In this document: positions 1 to 7,119 of the stretch, in pieces | How the letters are laid out: the number at the start of each line of letters is the position of its first letter | How positions within the stretch are numbered: the stretch's first letter is position 1 | Source: a virus | Direction: 5' to 3' (one strand) | Virus record (IMG/VR): IMGVR_UViG_3300025141_000251 | Coordinates: 1-40,127 of that record | DNA length: 40,127 nucleotides | The notes under the pieces: model-generated | The model's input: the letters and a program-made list of their open reading frames with translations, nothing else | Database searches by the model: none | Told to the model about the DNA's origin: nothing | Made by a program: the position numbers and the translations under genes

Positions 1-269
1 GGGTCAATCCTCCATTTGGGTCATTTCTCATGGATGGAAAGAAGAAAGGACCCACTGCTTGGGCCAGGAAATGCATTGAGGAATACAAGCAAGGTAAAAA
101 AGTAGTGATGGTTTATCCAATTGATAAATGGGTCCTAATGCTTCTTGAGCATGCTTCTGAGGTAAGAAATCTTAAAGATGTCAAATGGCATGCAATTGAA
201 GATGGATCTCGAGGCAAAGGACTAGGGAGACATATAGCCTGTTTTGTTTTAGATCCATCCAAAAAATAA
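1..269 (+). CDS. Phage DNA N6-adenine methyltransferase, 3' part only
   Basis: This is the C-terminal 88 or so residues of a small Dam-type adenine methyltransferase; the start lies before the window. The first complete codons read VNPPFGSF, which includes the catalytic NPPF motif of amino-methyltransferases. The full-length version is at 34993-35427 (144 aa). From the first ATG at 30 onward the two proteins are identical, with only silent changes seen, at about positions 126 and 184. terL follows after 12 bases. The partial state is due to the window edge, not to gene decay. Confidence 0.85.
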   Translation, partial: VNPPFGSFLMDGKKKGPTAWARKCIEEYKQGKKVVMVYPIDKWVLMLLEHASEVRNLKDVKWHAIEDGSRGKGLGRHIACFVLDPSKK

Positions 270-281
270 GGTAGGTATGCC

Positions 282-1964
282 TTGCAGGAGATATTTGATT
301 ACGAATTCTATGCAAGGCACTTCCTAAAAATCCAGACCAAGGTGAGTGGTATCAAGCCCCTACATCTTAGAAAGTATCAGCTCAAATTCATTAAATTCCT
401 GGATAGTATCAAAGGACCTGTAAGGGTTATTGTCGTCAAGCCTAGACAGGCCGGATTCAGTACCATTGTGGCATCAAAGTTTTTCCATATGATGGCCACA
501 GACTCAAATTTTAAAGGCCTAGGGATGGCAGATAAGAGTGATAGGACTCTTTCTATCAGGAAGATATACTCCTTCTTTCTTCAGCAGCTCCCTCCATCTT
601 TGATACCGATGATATCCAAGAATAATACCAAAGAGATTGAATTTGATAATCCTGACTTTAATGCCAGACTAACTAATCCTGGTTTAGCATCTGGGGTTAA
701 GTTTGAGACTGCCCTGGATCCGAATGCAGGTAGATCTGAATCTAGGAAATTTGCTCATCTATCAGAGAATGCTTTTTATCTTTATTATACTGAGATTGAT
801 GACGGGGTCCAAAACTCGATACCTCTAGTAGATGGGACATTCATCGCCAAAGAGTCCACAGCTAATGGAAGAGCAGGTACAGGAAGACCTTTTTATCTTC
901 TCTACAATGCTGCAAAAAGGAATGAGAGTATTTATAAGCCATTCTTTGTAGCTTGGTATGAGGTAGATGATTATGCCATCACTCCATCCAAAAGACCTGT
1001 ACTGACCAAATATGAGAAAGAGATAGCAAAGCAGTATCCTCTGACTATTCAGAATTTGATGTGGCGGAGATTAAAAATTATGGAATACTTGAATGATGAG
1101 GAGGAATGCTATTTGACTCCAGAAGAGAGATTTAAGCAAGATTTTCCTTTATCAGATGAGGAGGCCTTTCTCCATACAGGACAGCCAGTATTTCCTCATG
1201 AGGTAGTAAATTCACTGATTAGTAGCCTGACTAATTTCCGACCAAATGACATAAAAGAGAGATTAAAATTAAATGACCAAATTCTTAAACAATTCTGGGA
1301 CCAATTGACAATCTATACACCACAGAGAAAAGGGAAGACATATTTTATTGGGGCAGATGTGGCAGAAGGACTTGCTCAAGGGGATAGCTCCTCCCTTTAT
1401 GTGATGGATGAGAATTATGTCCAGGTAGCTAAATGGCATGGGAAGATAGATGCCGATCTATTCGGTCACCTGCTTATTGCTCTTGGAGAGATATACAATG
1501 ATGCTCTGTTAATAGTGGAAAACAATAATATGGGCCATACCACGATAACCACGCTCAAGAATAACTATTACCCTCGGATATATGCTCAAACTATTGAGGA
1601 CAGGCAAACAAAGAAGAAAGCTATTAGATATGGCTGGATGACTACAGGCCCATCAAAAAACGATATGATTAATGAAGGGATAGCTAGACTTAGAGATGGC
1701 AATTCCAAGATACTCGATGTAGCTCTTCCCACTCAGATGAGTACAGTGACCAGAGGAGAGAATGGGATTGTAGAGCTTAATGGGAAGGATAGAGTCGTTG
1801 CATATTGTCTAGCTTGCATTGGCCGTAAACACTATAGTCAAGCATTGCAGGCCAGTAGGAGTAATTCCAGAAGACCACAATTTGGCCGTATCCAGACAGG
1901 TCAGACTGAGCATGACAAATGGGAAAGGCAAAATAAAAAAAGAAATCAGGACATCTTTGATTAA
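282..1964 (+). CDS. terL: Terminase large subunit (left copy)
   Basis: This is the packaging motor ATPase and nuclease that drives DNA into the prohead. At 560 aa it has normal length. The Walker A-like motif KPRQAGFST is at residues 53-61. HLSENAFY at about 159-166 sits in the Walker B region. The nuclease domain begins with GADVAEG at about 357-363, followed by GDSS and the acidic stretch VENNN at about 410. The start is TTG at 282, preceded by AAGGTAGG; an ATG at 277 is in another frame. The stop overlaps the next ATG as TAATG. The right copy at 35440 is 558 aa and roughly nine residues in ten are the same, with the C-terminal tail most different. Confidence 0.95.
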   Translation: MQEIFDYEFYARHFLKIQTKVSGIKPLHLRKYQLKFIKFLDSIKGPVRVIVVKPRQAGFSTIVASKFFHMMATDSNFKGLGMADKSDRTLSIRKIYSFFLQQLPPSLIPMISKNNTKEIEFDNPDFNARLTNPGLASGVKFETALDPNAGRSESRKFAHLSENAFYLYYTEIDDGVQNSIPLVDGTFIAKESTANGRAGTGRPFYLLYNAAKRNESIYKPFFVAWYEVDDYAITPSKRPVLTKYEKEIAKQYPLTIQNLMWRRLKIMEYLNDEEECYLTPEERFKQDFPLSDEEAFLHTGQPVFPHEVVNSLISSLTNFRPNDIKERLKLNDQILKQFWDQLTIYTPQRKGKTYFIGADVAEGLAQGDSSSLYVMDENYVQVAKWHGKIDADLFGHLLIALGEIYNDALLIVENNNMGHTTITTLKNNYYPRIYAQTIEDRQTKKKAIRYGWMTTGPSKNDMINEGIARLRDGNSKILDVALPTQMSTVTRGENGIVELNGKDRVVAYCLACIGRKHYSQALQASRSNSRRPQFGRIQTGQTEHDKWERQNKKRNQDIFD

Positions 1965-2152
1965 TGGAAAAACTGGTAGATAAATTTACCACTATTATGC
2001 AGAATGCTCAGCATGATAAGCACTTCCAAGAGGCATGGAGGACATATGTATTCATGATTGAGGATATTGGATTCTTCTTTTTCTGTGGCGGCTTAATGTT
2101 TATTGGTATTGCATTATTTTTCTGTATGAGGATTAAAGGTCTTTTCAAATGA
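1964..2152 (+). CDS. Tiny single-pass membrane protein A (left copy)
   Basis: This 62-aa protein has an amphipathic, charged N-terminal half and one hydrophobic segment (residues about 34-54) with the motif IGFFFFCGG, ending in a basic tail. It overlaps terL by one base (TAATG) and the next gene as ATGA. The next gene encodes a paralogue with IGFFFNCGG, so the two probably arose by tandem duplication and may form a hetero-oligomer in the inner membrane. The position after terL and the small size allow a holin-like or lysis-control role, but nothing proves it. The right copy is 37116-37304. Confidence 0.7.
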   Translation: MEKLVDKFTTIMQNAQHDKHFQEAWRTYVFMIEDIGFFFFCGGLMFIGIALFFCMRIKGLFK

Positions 2153-2328
2153 ATAAAGAGGTGCTTCAGCAGATTTTCCATCAACATCATGTCAATAAGA
2201 TATGGAAGGAATTCCTTGCAATAGGAGAAAATATAGGATTCTTCTTCAATTGTGGAGGATTTTGCTTCATAGTTATAGGTGTATATTTTATTATAAAGGG
2301 CTCGATAGAAAAGCATAATAACCCTTAG
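2149..2328 (+). CDS. Tiny single-pass membrane protein B (left copy)
   Basis: This 59-aa protein starts at an ATG that overlaps the preceding stop (ATGA). Residues 1-25 are polar and His-rich, then GENIGFFFNCGGFCF opens a single membrane segment, followed by a short charged tail. It is a paralogue of the preceding gene: both share a W-containing amphipathic helix, then IGFFF-x-CGG. Its counterpart at 37301-37477 keeps almost the whole N-terminal and membrane region but differs in the tail after the last hydrophobic residues. The function is unknown. Confidence 0.65.
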   Translation: MNKEVLQQIFHQHHVNKIWKEFLAIGENIGFFFNCGGFCFIVIGVYFIIKGSIEKHNNP

Positions 2329-2342
2329 CGAATGGAGGTCGT

Positions 2343-3161
2343 ATGAAACGTATTATCATACTACTATTTATAATTTCTCTGATACAAAATACCTACGCCA
2401 AAAATGGCACAATTGACTGGCATATACTTACAGCACTAGGTGAACTTACAGGAGTCAGGACAGAGAGGAAGTTTGGCTATATTGAAAACGTGGACTCAGC
2501 TTCAGCAGCAGGAGATTTGATTTATGTGGGAGGAGACTACCCTTTTCCCACAGAGGACTTGGTTACCACTATCGTAAGCTCAGATGCTAATGATACAAAT
2601 GGAGGTACGGGGGCCAGGATAGTCGAAGTGATGGGACTGGACTTTGGTTATAATGAGATATCTGAGACAAAAAATTTGACAGGAACTACAGTCGCGACAA
2701 TGACAGGGAGATTCTTTCGAGTTAACAGGGCCAACGTAATGAAGTCTGGCTCTGGAGGAGTCAATGCAGGAAATATTAGCGTGAAAAGTGGTGCTAATAC
2801 TATAGCCTATCTCCCAGCAGGAGATTCTCAGACTCAGCAATTAGTCTACACTGTACCCAAAGGTAGATATTGGCTTGTAGATACTCTAACGGGTTCACTT
2901 CAGAGGAAGACAAGTGGGAGCGTTTTTCTAAAGCTTCAGCAAAGACTAATTGATTCTGATACTTGGAGGACAATGTTTACTTTCGGCCTCAGTGGGGCAG
3001 GTACATCTACAGAGAATGGATATATAGGTCACAGTAGATATTTTTCTTTCCCTCCAAAAACAGATGTAAAGATAAGAATTGTAGAAGCAGACTCGAATGA
3101 TAATACTATAGCTTTTACTATGTCTGGATACTTATTTGATTTAGATAATTTTAAATATTAA
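2343..3161 (+). CDS. Exported structural-type protein, variable locus (left copy)
   Basis: This 272-aa protein has a clear Sec signal peptide: MKR, then a hydrophobic core and cleavage after residue 19 (NTYA). The mature part is rich in Gly, Thr and Ser. Its pattern (RIVEVMGLDFGYNEISET, LTGTT, RFFRVNRA, GGVNAGNISV, YTVPKGRYWLVD) I recognise from structural proteins of marine phages. That family is usually not exported. The gene at the same place in the right copy (37474) has the same architecture but little sequence identity, so this locus is a variable cassette between well-conserved neighbours. A receptor-contacting or head-decoration role is inferred. The Shine-Dalgarno is GGAGG before ATG 2343. 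Confidence 0.7.
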   Translation: MKRIIILLFIISLIQNTYAKNGTIDWHILTALGELTGVRTERKFGYIENVDSASAAGDLIYVGGDYPFPTEDLVTTIVSSDANDTNGGTGARIVEVMGLDFGYNEISETKNLTGTTVATMTGRFFRVNRANVMKSGSGGVNAGNISVKSGANTIAYLPAGDSQTQQLVYTVPKGRYWLVDTLTGSLQRKTSGSVFLKLQQRLIDSDTWRTMFTFGLSGAGTSTENGYIGHSRYFSFPPKTDVKIRIVEADSNDNTIAFTMSGYLFDLDNFKY

Positions 3162-3171
3162 GGAGAAAAAT

Positions 3172-3513
3172 ATGAAATTTTTATTATTATTCTTGATTCC
3201 ATTTTCATTAATGGCCAATGGCCGTCCAGTGGTCTTTAAGAAGGGGATGATAGTCAATTGCCCTATTACAATGAAGCCTATCTACAAATTTGTAAAAACT
3301 CTCCGAGAAGGAGACTCGGTTAGCTCAGACAGATTGATAGACCTGGAGACAGGGAAGAATCCTATCCCAGAAGAGCCTTTTAAATGTGATTCTGTCATAA
3401 TTGGCTGGTCAGGAGTCTGTATCTTCTCTAATCAAGGATGGAGGCCTAAGAAATGCCAAAAACTAATTAAGGCAATCTATTCCTACCAGCCGATTATAGA
3501 CTCTCCCCAATAA
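3172..3513 (+). CDS. Small exported cysteine-containing protein (left copy)
   Basis: This 113-aa protein has a short signal peptide (MKFLLLFLIPFSLMA) and a mature domain with four cysteines (in NCPIT, FKCDS, GVCIF, KKCQK), which would suit disulfides in the periplasm. The start follows AAGGAGAAAAAT. The right copy (38351-38692) has the same length and conserves all four cysteines and the block FVKTLREGDSVSSDRLIDLE, so it is under purifying selection. The family is not recognised. It sits between the variable exported protein and a membrane protein. Confidence 0.65.
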   Translation: MKFLLLFLIPFSLMANGRPVVFKKGMIVNCPITMKPIYKFVKTLREGDSVSSDRLIDLETGKNPIPEEPFKCDSVIIGWSGVCIFSNQGWRPKKCQKLIKAIYSYQPIIDSPQ

Positions 3514-3528
3514 CCTTTAGGATTCACA

Positions 3529-3876
3529 ATGACAGCAATTGAAGAAATAAAACTGTTCTTTGCATTAGGTGCAATAATACAAGTCTTCTGGATTTCAGTT
3601 TTTTATTACTTACTTAGTAAGAGAATAATAAGAGTAAATTATGGGAATGCTAAAGCCATTAGAAGTGATTTTAATGAAATGGTCAAGGTGATGAATAATC
3701 TCCACAATAAAACCCTTGAGTACGTACATAAGTCCTTTACAGAGTTTGGGGAGAAGGGAGAAGTCCAGCCTCCATCTACGGTCAGAGTAGATAAGAGTAA
3801 AAAGGGATATGTCTATGCTCCTTCAAAAGATATTGACGTTGTCGGGAAAGGCGACTTAGTAGATGAGTGGGAATGA
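3529..3876 (+). CDS. Small membrane-anchored protein (left copy)
   Basis: This 115-aa protein has one N-terminal membrane segment (residues about 8-30, LFFALGAIIQVFWISVFYYLL) and a soluble C-terminal part. The last 45 or so residues hold the stretch that best matches the right copy (38696-39040): SFTEFGEKGEV, PPST, and GKGDLVDEWE at the end. The membrane part is much less conserved in sequence. Residues 45-70 could form a short helix. It overlaps the next gene at its stop. The function is unknown. Confidence 0.6.
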   Translation: MTAIEEIKLFFALGAIIQVFWISVFYYLLSKRIIRVNYGNAKAIRSDFNEMVKVMNNLHNKTLEYVHKSFTEFGEKGEVQPPSTVRVDKSKKGYVYAPSKDIDVVGKGDLVDEWE

Positions 3877-4112
3877 TGCAAGAGAAATTCAGTAGAGAGG
3901 ATAAAGATTTATATTTTGAGAGAAGCCACGCTAAAGCACTTAGAAAAGCATGGAAAAAGAATAGCAAGAAAGTCTTTTTTCGAGACCAGGAGTTTGAGAG
4001 CATAAGGGCATTCGCTAAACATCTTAATGTAAGCTACGCAGTAGCAATTCAGGCCACAAAGACAGGTAAAACTAAAGATGGAGAAGATGTCCGAGTTTCC
4101 AATAAAGCATAA
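3876..4112 (+). CDS. Small basic protein with helix-turn-helix-like segment (left copy)
   Basis: This 78-aa basic protein has an N-terminal KALRKAWKKNSKKV stretch, then FESIRAFAKHLNVSYAVAIQATKTGK, which resembles the NUMOD1-type or HTH-type DNA-binding repeat (SI-x-A-A-x-x-L). The right copy (39040-39255) can start only at the ATG matching 3876 to give the same N-terminus, so I prefer 3876 over 3867 or 3873. The C-termini of the two copies differ. A DNA-binding role is inferred only. Confidence 0.55.
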   Translation: MQEKFSREDKDLYFERSHAKALRKAWKKNSKKVFFRDQEFESIRAFAKHLNVSYAVAIQATKTGKTKDGEDVRVSNKA

Positions 4113-4245
4113 GAATGGAGAATATCAATTGTCTGAGGAGGTATTTCTGGTCAGATATTTACTAGTGTCAATGTTTTTCTTCTTTTTAATACTGGTGGTG
4201 GTTGGAGTCGGTTTTATCTGGATTATCAAAAGAATTGTTTACTGA
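4087..4245 (+). CDS. Tiny membrane protein present only in the left copy
   Basis: This 52-aa frame starts at ATG 4087, nine bases after GGAG, inside the end of the preceding gene. Residues 1-24 are polar; residues about 26-47 are a strong hydrophobic segment (MFFFFLILVVVVGVGFIW), then IKRIVY. An upstream ATG at 4078 is in the same frame. The right copy lacks this DNA, so the gene is an insertion or loss difference. It overlaps a weaker minus-strand frame at 4186-4368; I favour the + frame because of its ribosome site. Confidence 0.4.
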   Translation: MSEFPIKHKNGEYQLSEEVFLVRYLLVSMFFFFLILVVVGVGFIWIIKRIVY

Positions 4246-4368
4246 GTCACAATAGCAATTGCAGTAATCTTCCTGCCCATTGTTTAGGTAGACTTCCAGG
4301 GCATCAAGAGAGCTTATCATTAGGAGCATCCAAAAGATTAATATAAATTGGAAGAATATCCACTTCAT
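4186..4368 (-). CDS. Possible small exported protein, doubtful
   Basis: This minus-strand frame of 60 aa begins with a hydrophobic N-terminus (WIFFQFILIFWMLLMISS) and then has an acidic, cysteine-containing tail (DYCNCYCDS). It lies 19 bases downstream of the minus-strand zinc-ribbon gene and could be co-transcribed with it. No Shine-Dalgarno is visible before its ATG, it overlaps a + frame, and it is missing from the right copy. It may be a shadow. Confidence 0.2.
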   Translation of the reverse strand: MKWIFFQFILIFWMLLMISSLDALEVYLNNGQEDYCNCYCDSVNNSFDNPDKTDSNHHQY

Positions 4369-4387
4369 TTAATGATTATATCATTGA

Positions 4388-4936
4388 TTAGGAAATGTTT
4401 TGGAGTAAATCTTGGCCTGCTTCCTTGACTTCAGACCTTTCCTTATCATCCATAGCACTGAATGTCCGACTTCCCTCATGTACCATTGATTCAGCAGTCT
4501 CTTTAATATGCTTGTCATCTTTATGGATATTTTTGAGGTACTCAGCTTCTCTATCAGAGAATTTATCCTCTTTATCTAAAAGGTCATAAATCTTCTTCAG
4601 TCTCTCATCATTAAAGTATTGAGTCCTGGAGAATCCCTCTTCCTCGGGTAAGTCTTCATACCCTACCTCTTGCAGGCCCATTAATTTTAAATGAGCTTTG
4701 TACTCAGAATAAGTAGCGCAGTGCTTTCTAATATTCCTTTGGAAGCCAGGGATAAACCCGTCCTTTACAGTCATGCTTGACTTAACCACTATCATTTTAG
4801 GGAATCCGCAATTAAAGCAAGCTATTCCAGGGACGGGGCCATATTGAAGTTTATCAAACTCTTCTTTGGGCCAGTATCTTAAAAATTCTTGTTTGCATCT
4901 CGGGTTACGGCACTTCAAACGGTATGATTTTGACAT
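4388..4936 (-). CDS. Zinc-ribbon phage protein on the opposite strand (left copy)
   Basis: This 182-aa protein has an N-terminal zinc ribbon with cysteines 9, 14, 40 and 43 (KCRNPRC and ACFNCG). A central block follows, PGFQRNIRKHC then YKAHLKLMGLQEVGYEDL, which I recall from phage proteins coded beside portal genes. The C-terminal 70 residues are charged and helical. It is one of only two confident minus-strand genes, is divergent from the portal gene, and is kept at 39252-39800 with nearly the same sequence. It may regulate, or act as a small structural or zinc protein; the role is not known. Confidence 0.7.
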   Translation of the reverse strand: MSKSYRLKCRNPRCKQEFLRYWPKEEFDKLQYGPVPGIACFNCGFPKMIVVKSSMTVKDGFIPGFQRNIRKHCATYSEYKAHLKLMGLQEVGYEDLPEEEGFSRTQYFNDERLKKIYDLLDKEDKFSDREAEYLKNIHKDDKHIKETAESMVHEGSRTFSAMDDKERSEVKEAGQDLLQNIS

Positions 4937-4939
4937 GAA

Positions 4940-4992
4940 TGAAGTCTAATATTGTACTTCATTTTATTAAGAGATTTTCCGCTACCGGAAAA
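4940..4992. promoter_or_regulatory. Two conserved dyads in the divergent portal/zinc-ribbon gap (left copy)
   Basis: The gap between the minus-strand gene and the portal holds two inverted repeats: TGAAGT 4940-4945 with ACTTCA 4956-4961, and TTTTCCG 4975-4981 with CGGAAAA 4986-4992. In the right copy both stems are intact, while the four-base loop of the second changes from CTAC to GTAA. Stem kept and loop changed suggests a functional hairpin or operator. Which gene it serves is not clear. Confidence 0.5.
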
Positions 4993-5031
4993 AGCAAGAG
5001 TGTTTACCTCCATTGCCTTTAGACTATTGCC

Positions 5032-7110
5032 ATGGCAGAAAACAACTCCGCATCAAAAGCTATCGTCAAAAAGGATGAGAAAGATCCTAAAAAACTCACA
5101 GATGAGGTATTTAAACCCCTCAAGAGGTATAGGAAGCAATTCGAACCTGGCTGGACTAGGGAAGAATCAGCTTACTATGGAGACATCTGGAGAAATAGGA
5201 ATCAATTCCGTCCATACGAAAATACTATATTTGAAATTATAGAGGGAGCAGTACCCATCCTGACCGATTCAATGGCAGGAGTCATAGCTCAGACTGAAGA
5301 CCCAGAGCATGAAGAGACAGCATCCACTCTTACCAAGTCATTTGAGTGGACTCTTAAAGACCAAAATTTTCACATTCTAAAGCCAATACTTATCAGGAAT
5401 AGCCTCATAGGAGGACCTGGATACCTTTATGTATATTGGGACAGGAATGGAGACAATGGTAATGGCCGTCAAATGTTTGAGGTTATTCATTGGAGAAATG
5501 TATGGCTTGAGGGTAGGTCTTGCTTAATAGATGATTGCTACAAGGCAGTATTTGAAGTTAAAAGAGATAAGCAATGGCTCAAAAGGGAATTTCCTAAAAG
5601 TGCCAAAGAGATTGATAAAGTAAAGGCCAAGGATACTGGCACGGCCATTGAGAAAGACCGTGAAGGCCTAGAAAGCTTTGATGTAACTGGAAAGTCCAAA
5701 AGAAGAGCACCTATCCCATATATGGATGACGACTTATTGGTGATGAGAATTACTTATAAGAAAGACTATACCCTAATCCCTATCCCTGAAGAGAAAACCA
5801 TAGAGGAAGTCCAGGAGGAGCATGAAGGGATTAATGGAGATGAGGGGTTAGATGTATCCAAGTACCAGGACCATGAGTCTCATATGGAGGCCCATTTATT
5901 TTTACTCACTCAGTTATATGATGCTTTAGGACTCACAATAGAGGATGGACAGGATGCTGCGCAAGAAGTGGCTGTCCAGGCCATGCAAGAGTCTCCTGAG
6001 TCTGGAGCTGATCAGATACTCTTGCAAATTAAAATTCTAGAAGACCATATGGAGGCCCATCAAGCACTCCATAGAGAAAATCCTGAAGGAGGGATGCCTA
6101 AGTATAAGGACAATTGGAGAGTGATAAAAACTCTTGGTAAATTGACCGTGTATGATGACTCTCCAGAAGAAGACCATGGAGAAGTACCTTTAGTCATTTG
6201 GTATGCATATAAGGACATGAATATCTATGGAATCAATGAGACTCGTAATATGTATGATTCTCAGTCTATGCAAGCTGTCATGGGATATAAAGTCTACAAA
6301 GGACTCCAAAAGGTAGCTAATCCAGTCAAGCTTGTAGATATCGAAACAGGCCTTAAGAAAGAAGACATCGTAAATGAGGATGGAGCTACTTACTTTATTC
6401 CTCAAGGCTCTACCATGAAGAATATGGAGCCAGGGATAATCTCTGAGCAAGTCGTAAACTTCTCTCAAGGTAGAGTAGATAAAATGAAGGACATTGCAGG
6501 CACTCGAGCGGCCTCCGATGGAAAAATTCCTCATCCTAATTCTTCAGCACTCTTAGTCGATAAATTAGAGCAGCAAGCATTAGGTAGAGTGCGTCTTAAA
6601 GATAGAAATGACCAATACTACTCAATGGATAGGCTTGCCAAGATAGTCATATCCAATAATATCTCTTTCTGGACTACTGAGAAGACTCTCAGGCTCGCAT
6701 CTGGAGATGACGGTAAGTTAGAGGCCATTATCTTTAATCCTGCTGAAATAGAGGATCTTAAATGGGAGATTACAATTGCTCCTGGATCCATGGCAGGAGT
6801 AGATAAGCAAGCATTTAATGCGTACATGCTCAAATTAGTTGAGCTTGGAGCGATTACAGTCAGACAAATGCTCACAGTCATTGACCTACCTAAAAAGCAA
6901 AAACTTATGGCATCAATGGATGAGAATGATGAGACAAAAGCTGTCCTGGAAGAGTTAAAGGGTCAGTTAGAGCAATGCCAAATCGAGAATCTAAAAATTA
7001 AAGCCAATGTTAATCCAGAGCTACTCTCTAATGAAGAGAGGAAGATTTTGGAAGATATCATAAGACAAGAGCAGGTAGAGCAATTAAGCCAGACTGCTAA
7101 CCAAATATAG
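5032..7110 (+). CDS. Portal protein, P22-like size
   Basis: This 692-aa protein forms the dodecameric ring at the head vertex through which DNA enters and leaves. Its length is close to the P22 portal (about 725 aa). The N-terminal part has the typical WTREESAYYGDIWRNRNQFRPYENTIFEIIEGAVP block, followed by GGPGYLYVYWDR and WRNVWLEGR. An insertion at about 260-350 is acidic and Met/His-rich, with two similar EDHMEAH or HESHMEAH segments. The C-terminal third has SQGRVDKMKDIAGTRAASDG and a Gln/Glu-rich tail. ATG 5032 lacks a strong Shine-Dalgarno, and the gene is divergent from the zinc-ribbon gene. The scaffold gene follows in nine bases. Confidence 0.85.
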   Translation: MAENNSASKAIVKKDEKDPKKLTDEVFKPLKRYRKQFEPGWTREESAYYGDIWRNRNQFRPYENTIFEIIEGAVPILTDSMAGVIAQTEDPEHEETASTLTKSFEWTLKDQNFHILKPILIRNSLIGGPGYLYVYWDRNGDNGNGRQMFEVIHWRNVWLEGRSCLIDDCYKAVFEVKRDKQWLKREFPKSAKEIDKVKAKDTGTAIEKDREGLESFDVTGKSKRRAPIPYMDDDLLVMRITYKKDYTLIPIPEEKTIEEVQEEHEGINGDEGLDVSKYQDHESHMEAHLFLLTQLYDALGLTIEDGQDAAQEVAVQAMQESPESGADQILLQIKILEDHMEAHQALHRENPEGGMPKYKDNWRVIKTLGKLTVYDDSPEEDHGEVPLVIWYAYKDMNIYGINETRNMYDSQSMQAVMGYKVYKGLQKVANPVKLVDIETGLKKEDIVNEDGATYFIPQGSTMKNMEPGIISEQVVNFSQGRVDKMKDIAGTRAASDGKIPHPNSSALLVDKLEQQALGRVRLKDRNDQYYSMDRLAKIVISNNISFWTTEKTLRLASGDDGKLEAIIFNPAEIEDLKWEITIAPGSMAGVDKQAFNAYMLKLVELGAITVRQMLTVIDLPKKQKLMASMDENDETKAVLEELKGQLEQCQIENLKIKANVNPELLSNEERKILEDIIRQEQVEQLSQTANQI

Positions 7111-7119
7111 GAGAAATAA

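Larger units (their letters stand above)
1..5263. repeat. Left copy of a diverged 5-kb terminal repeat
   Basis: This block matches 35159-40127 gene for gene. Base 1 aligns with 35159. The offset is 35158 at the start of terL, 35152 at its end, and 34864 at the portal start, so the left copy is about 290 bases longer overall. Most of that difference is DNA at about 4113-4387 that the right copy lacks. The first 290 or so bases differ at only a couple of positions; after that synonymous changes are frequent. The block is either assembly run-through from one strain into another around a circular map, or a true duplication. Confidence 0.9.
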
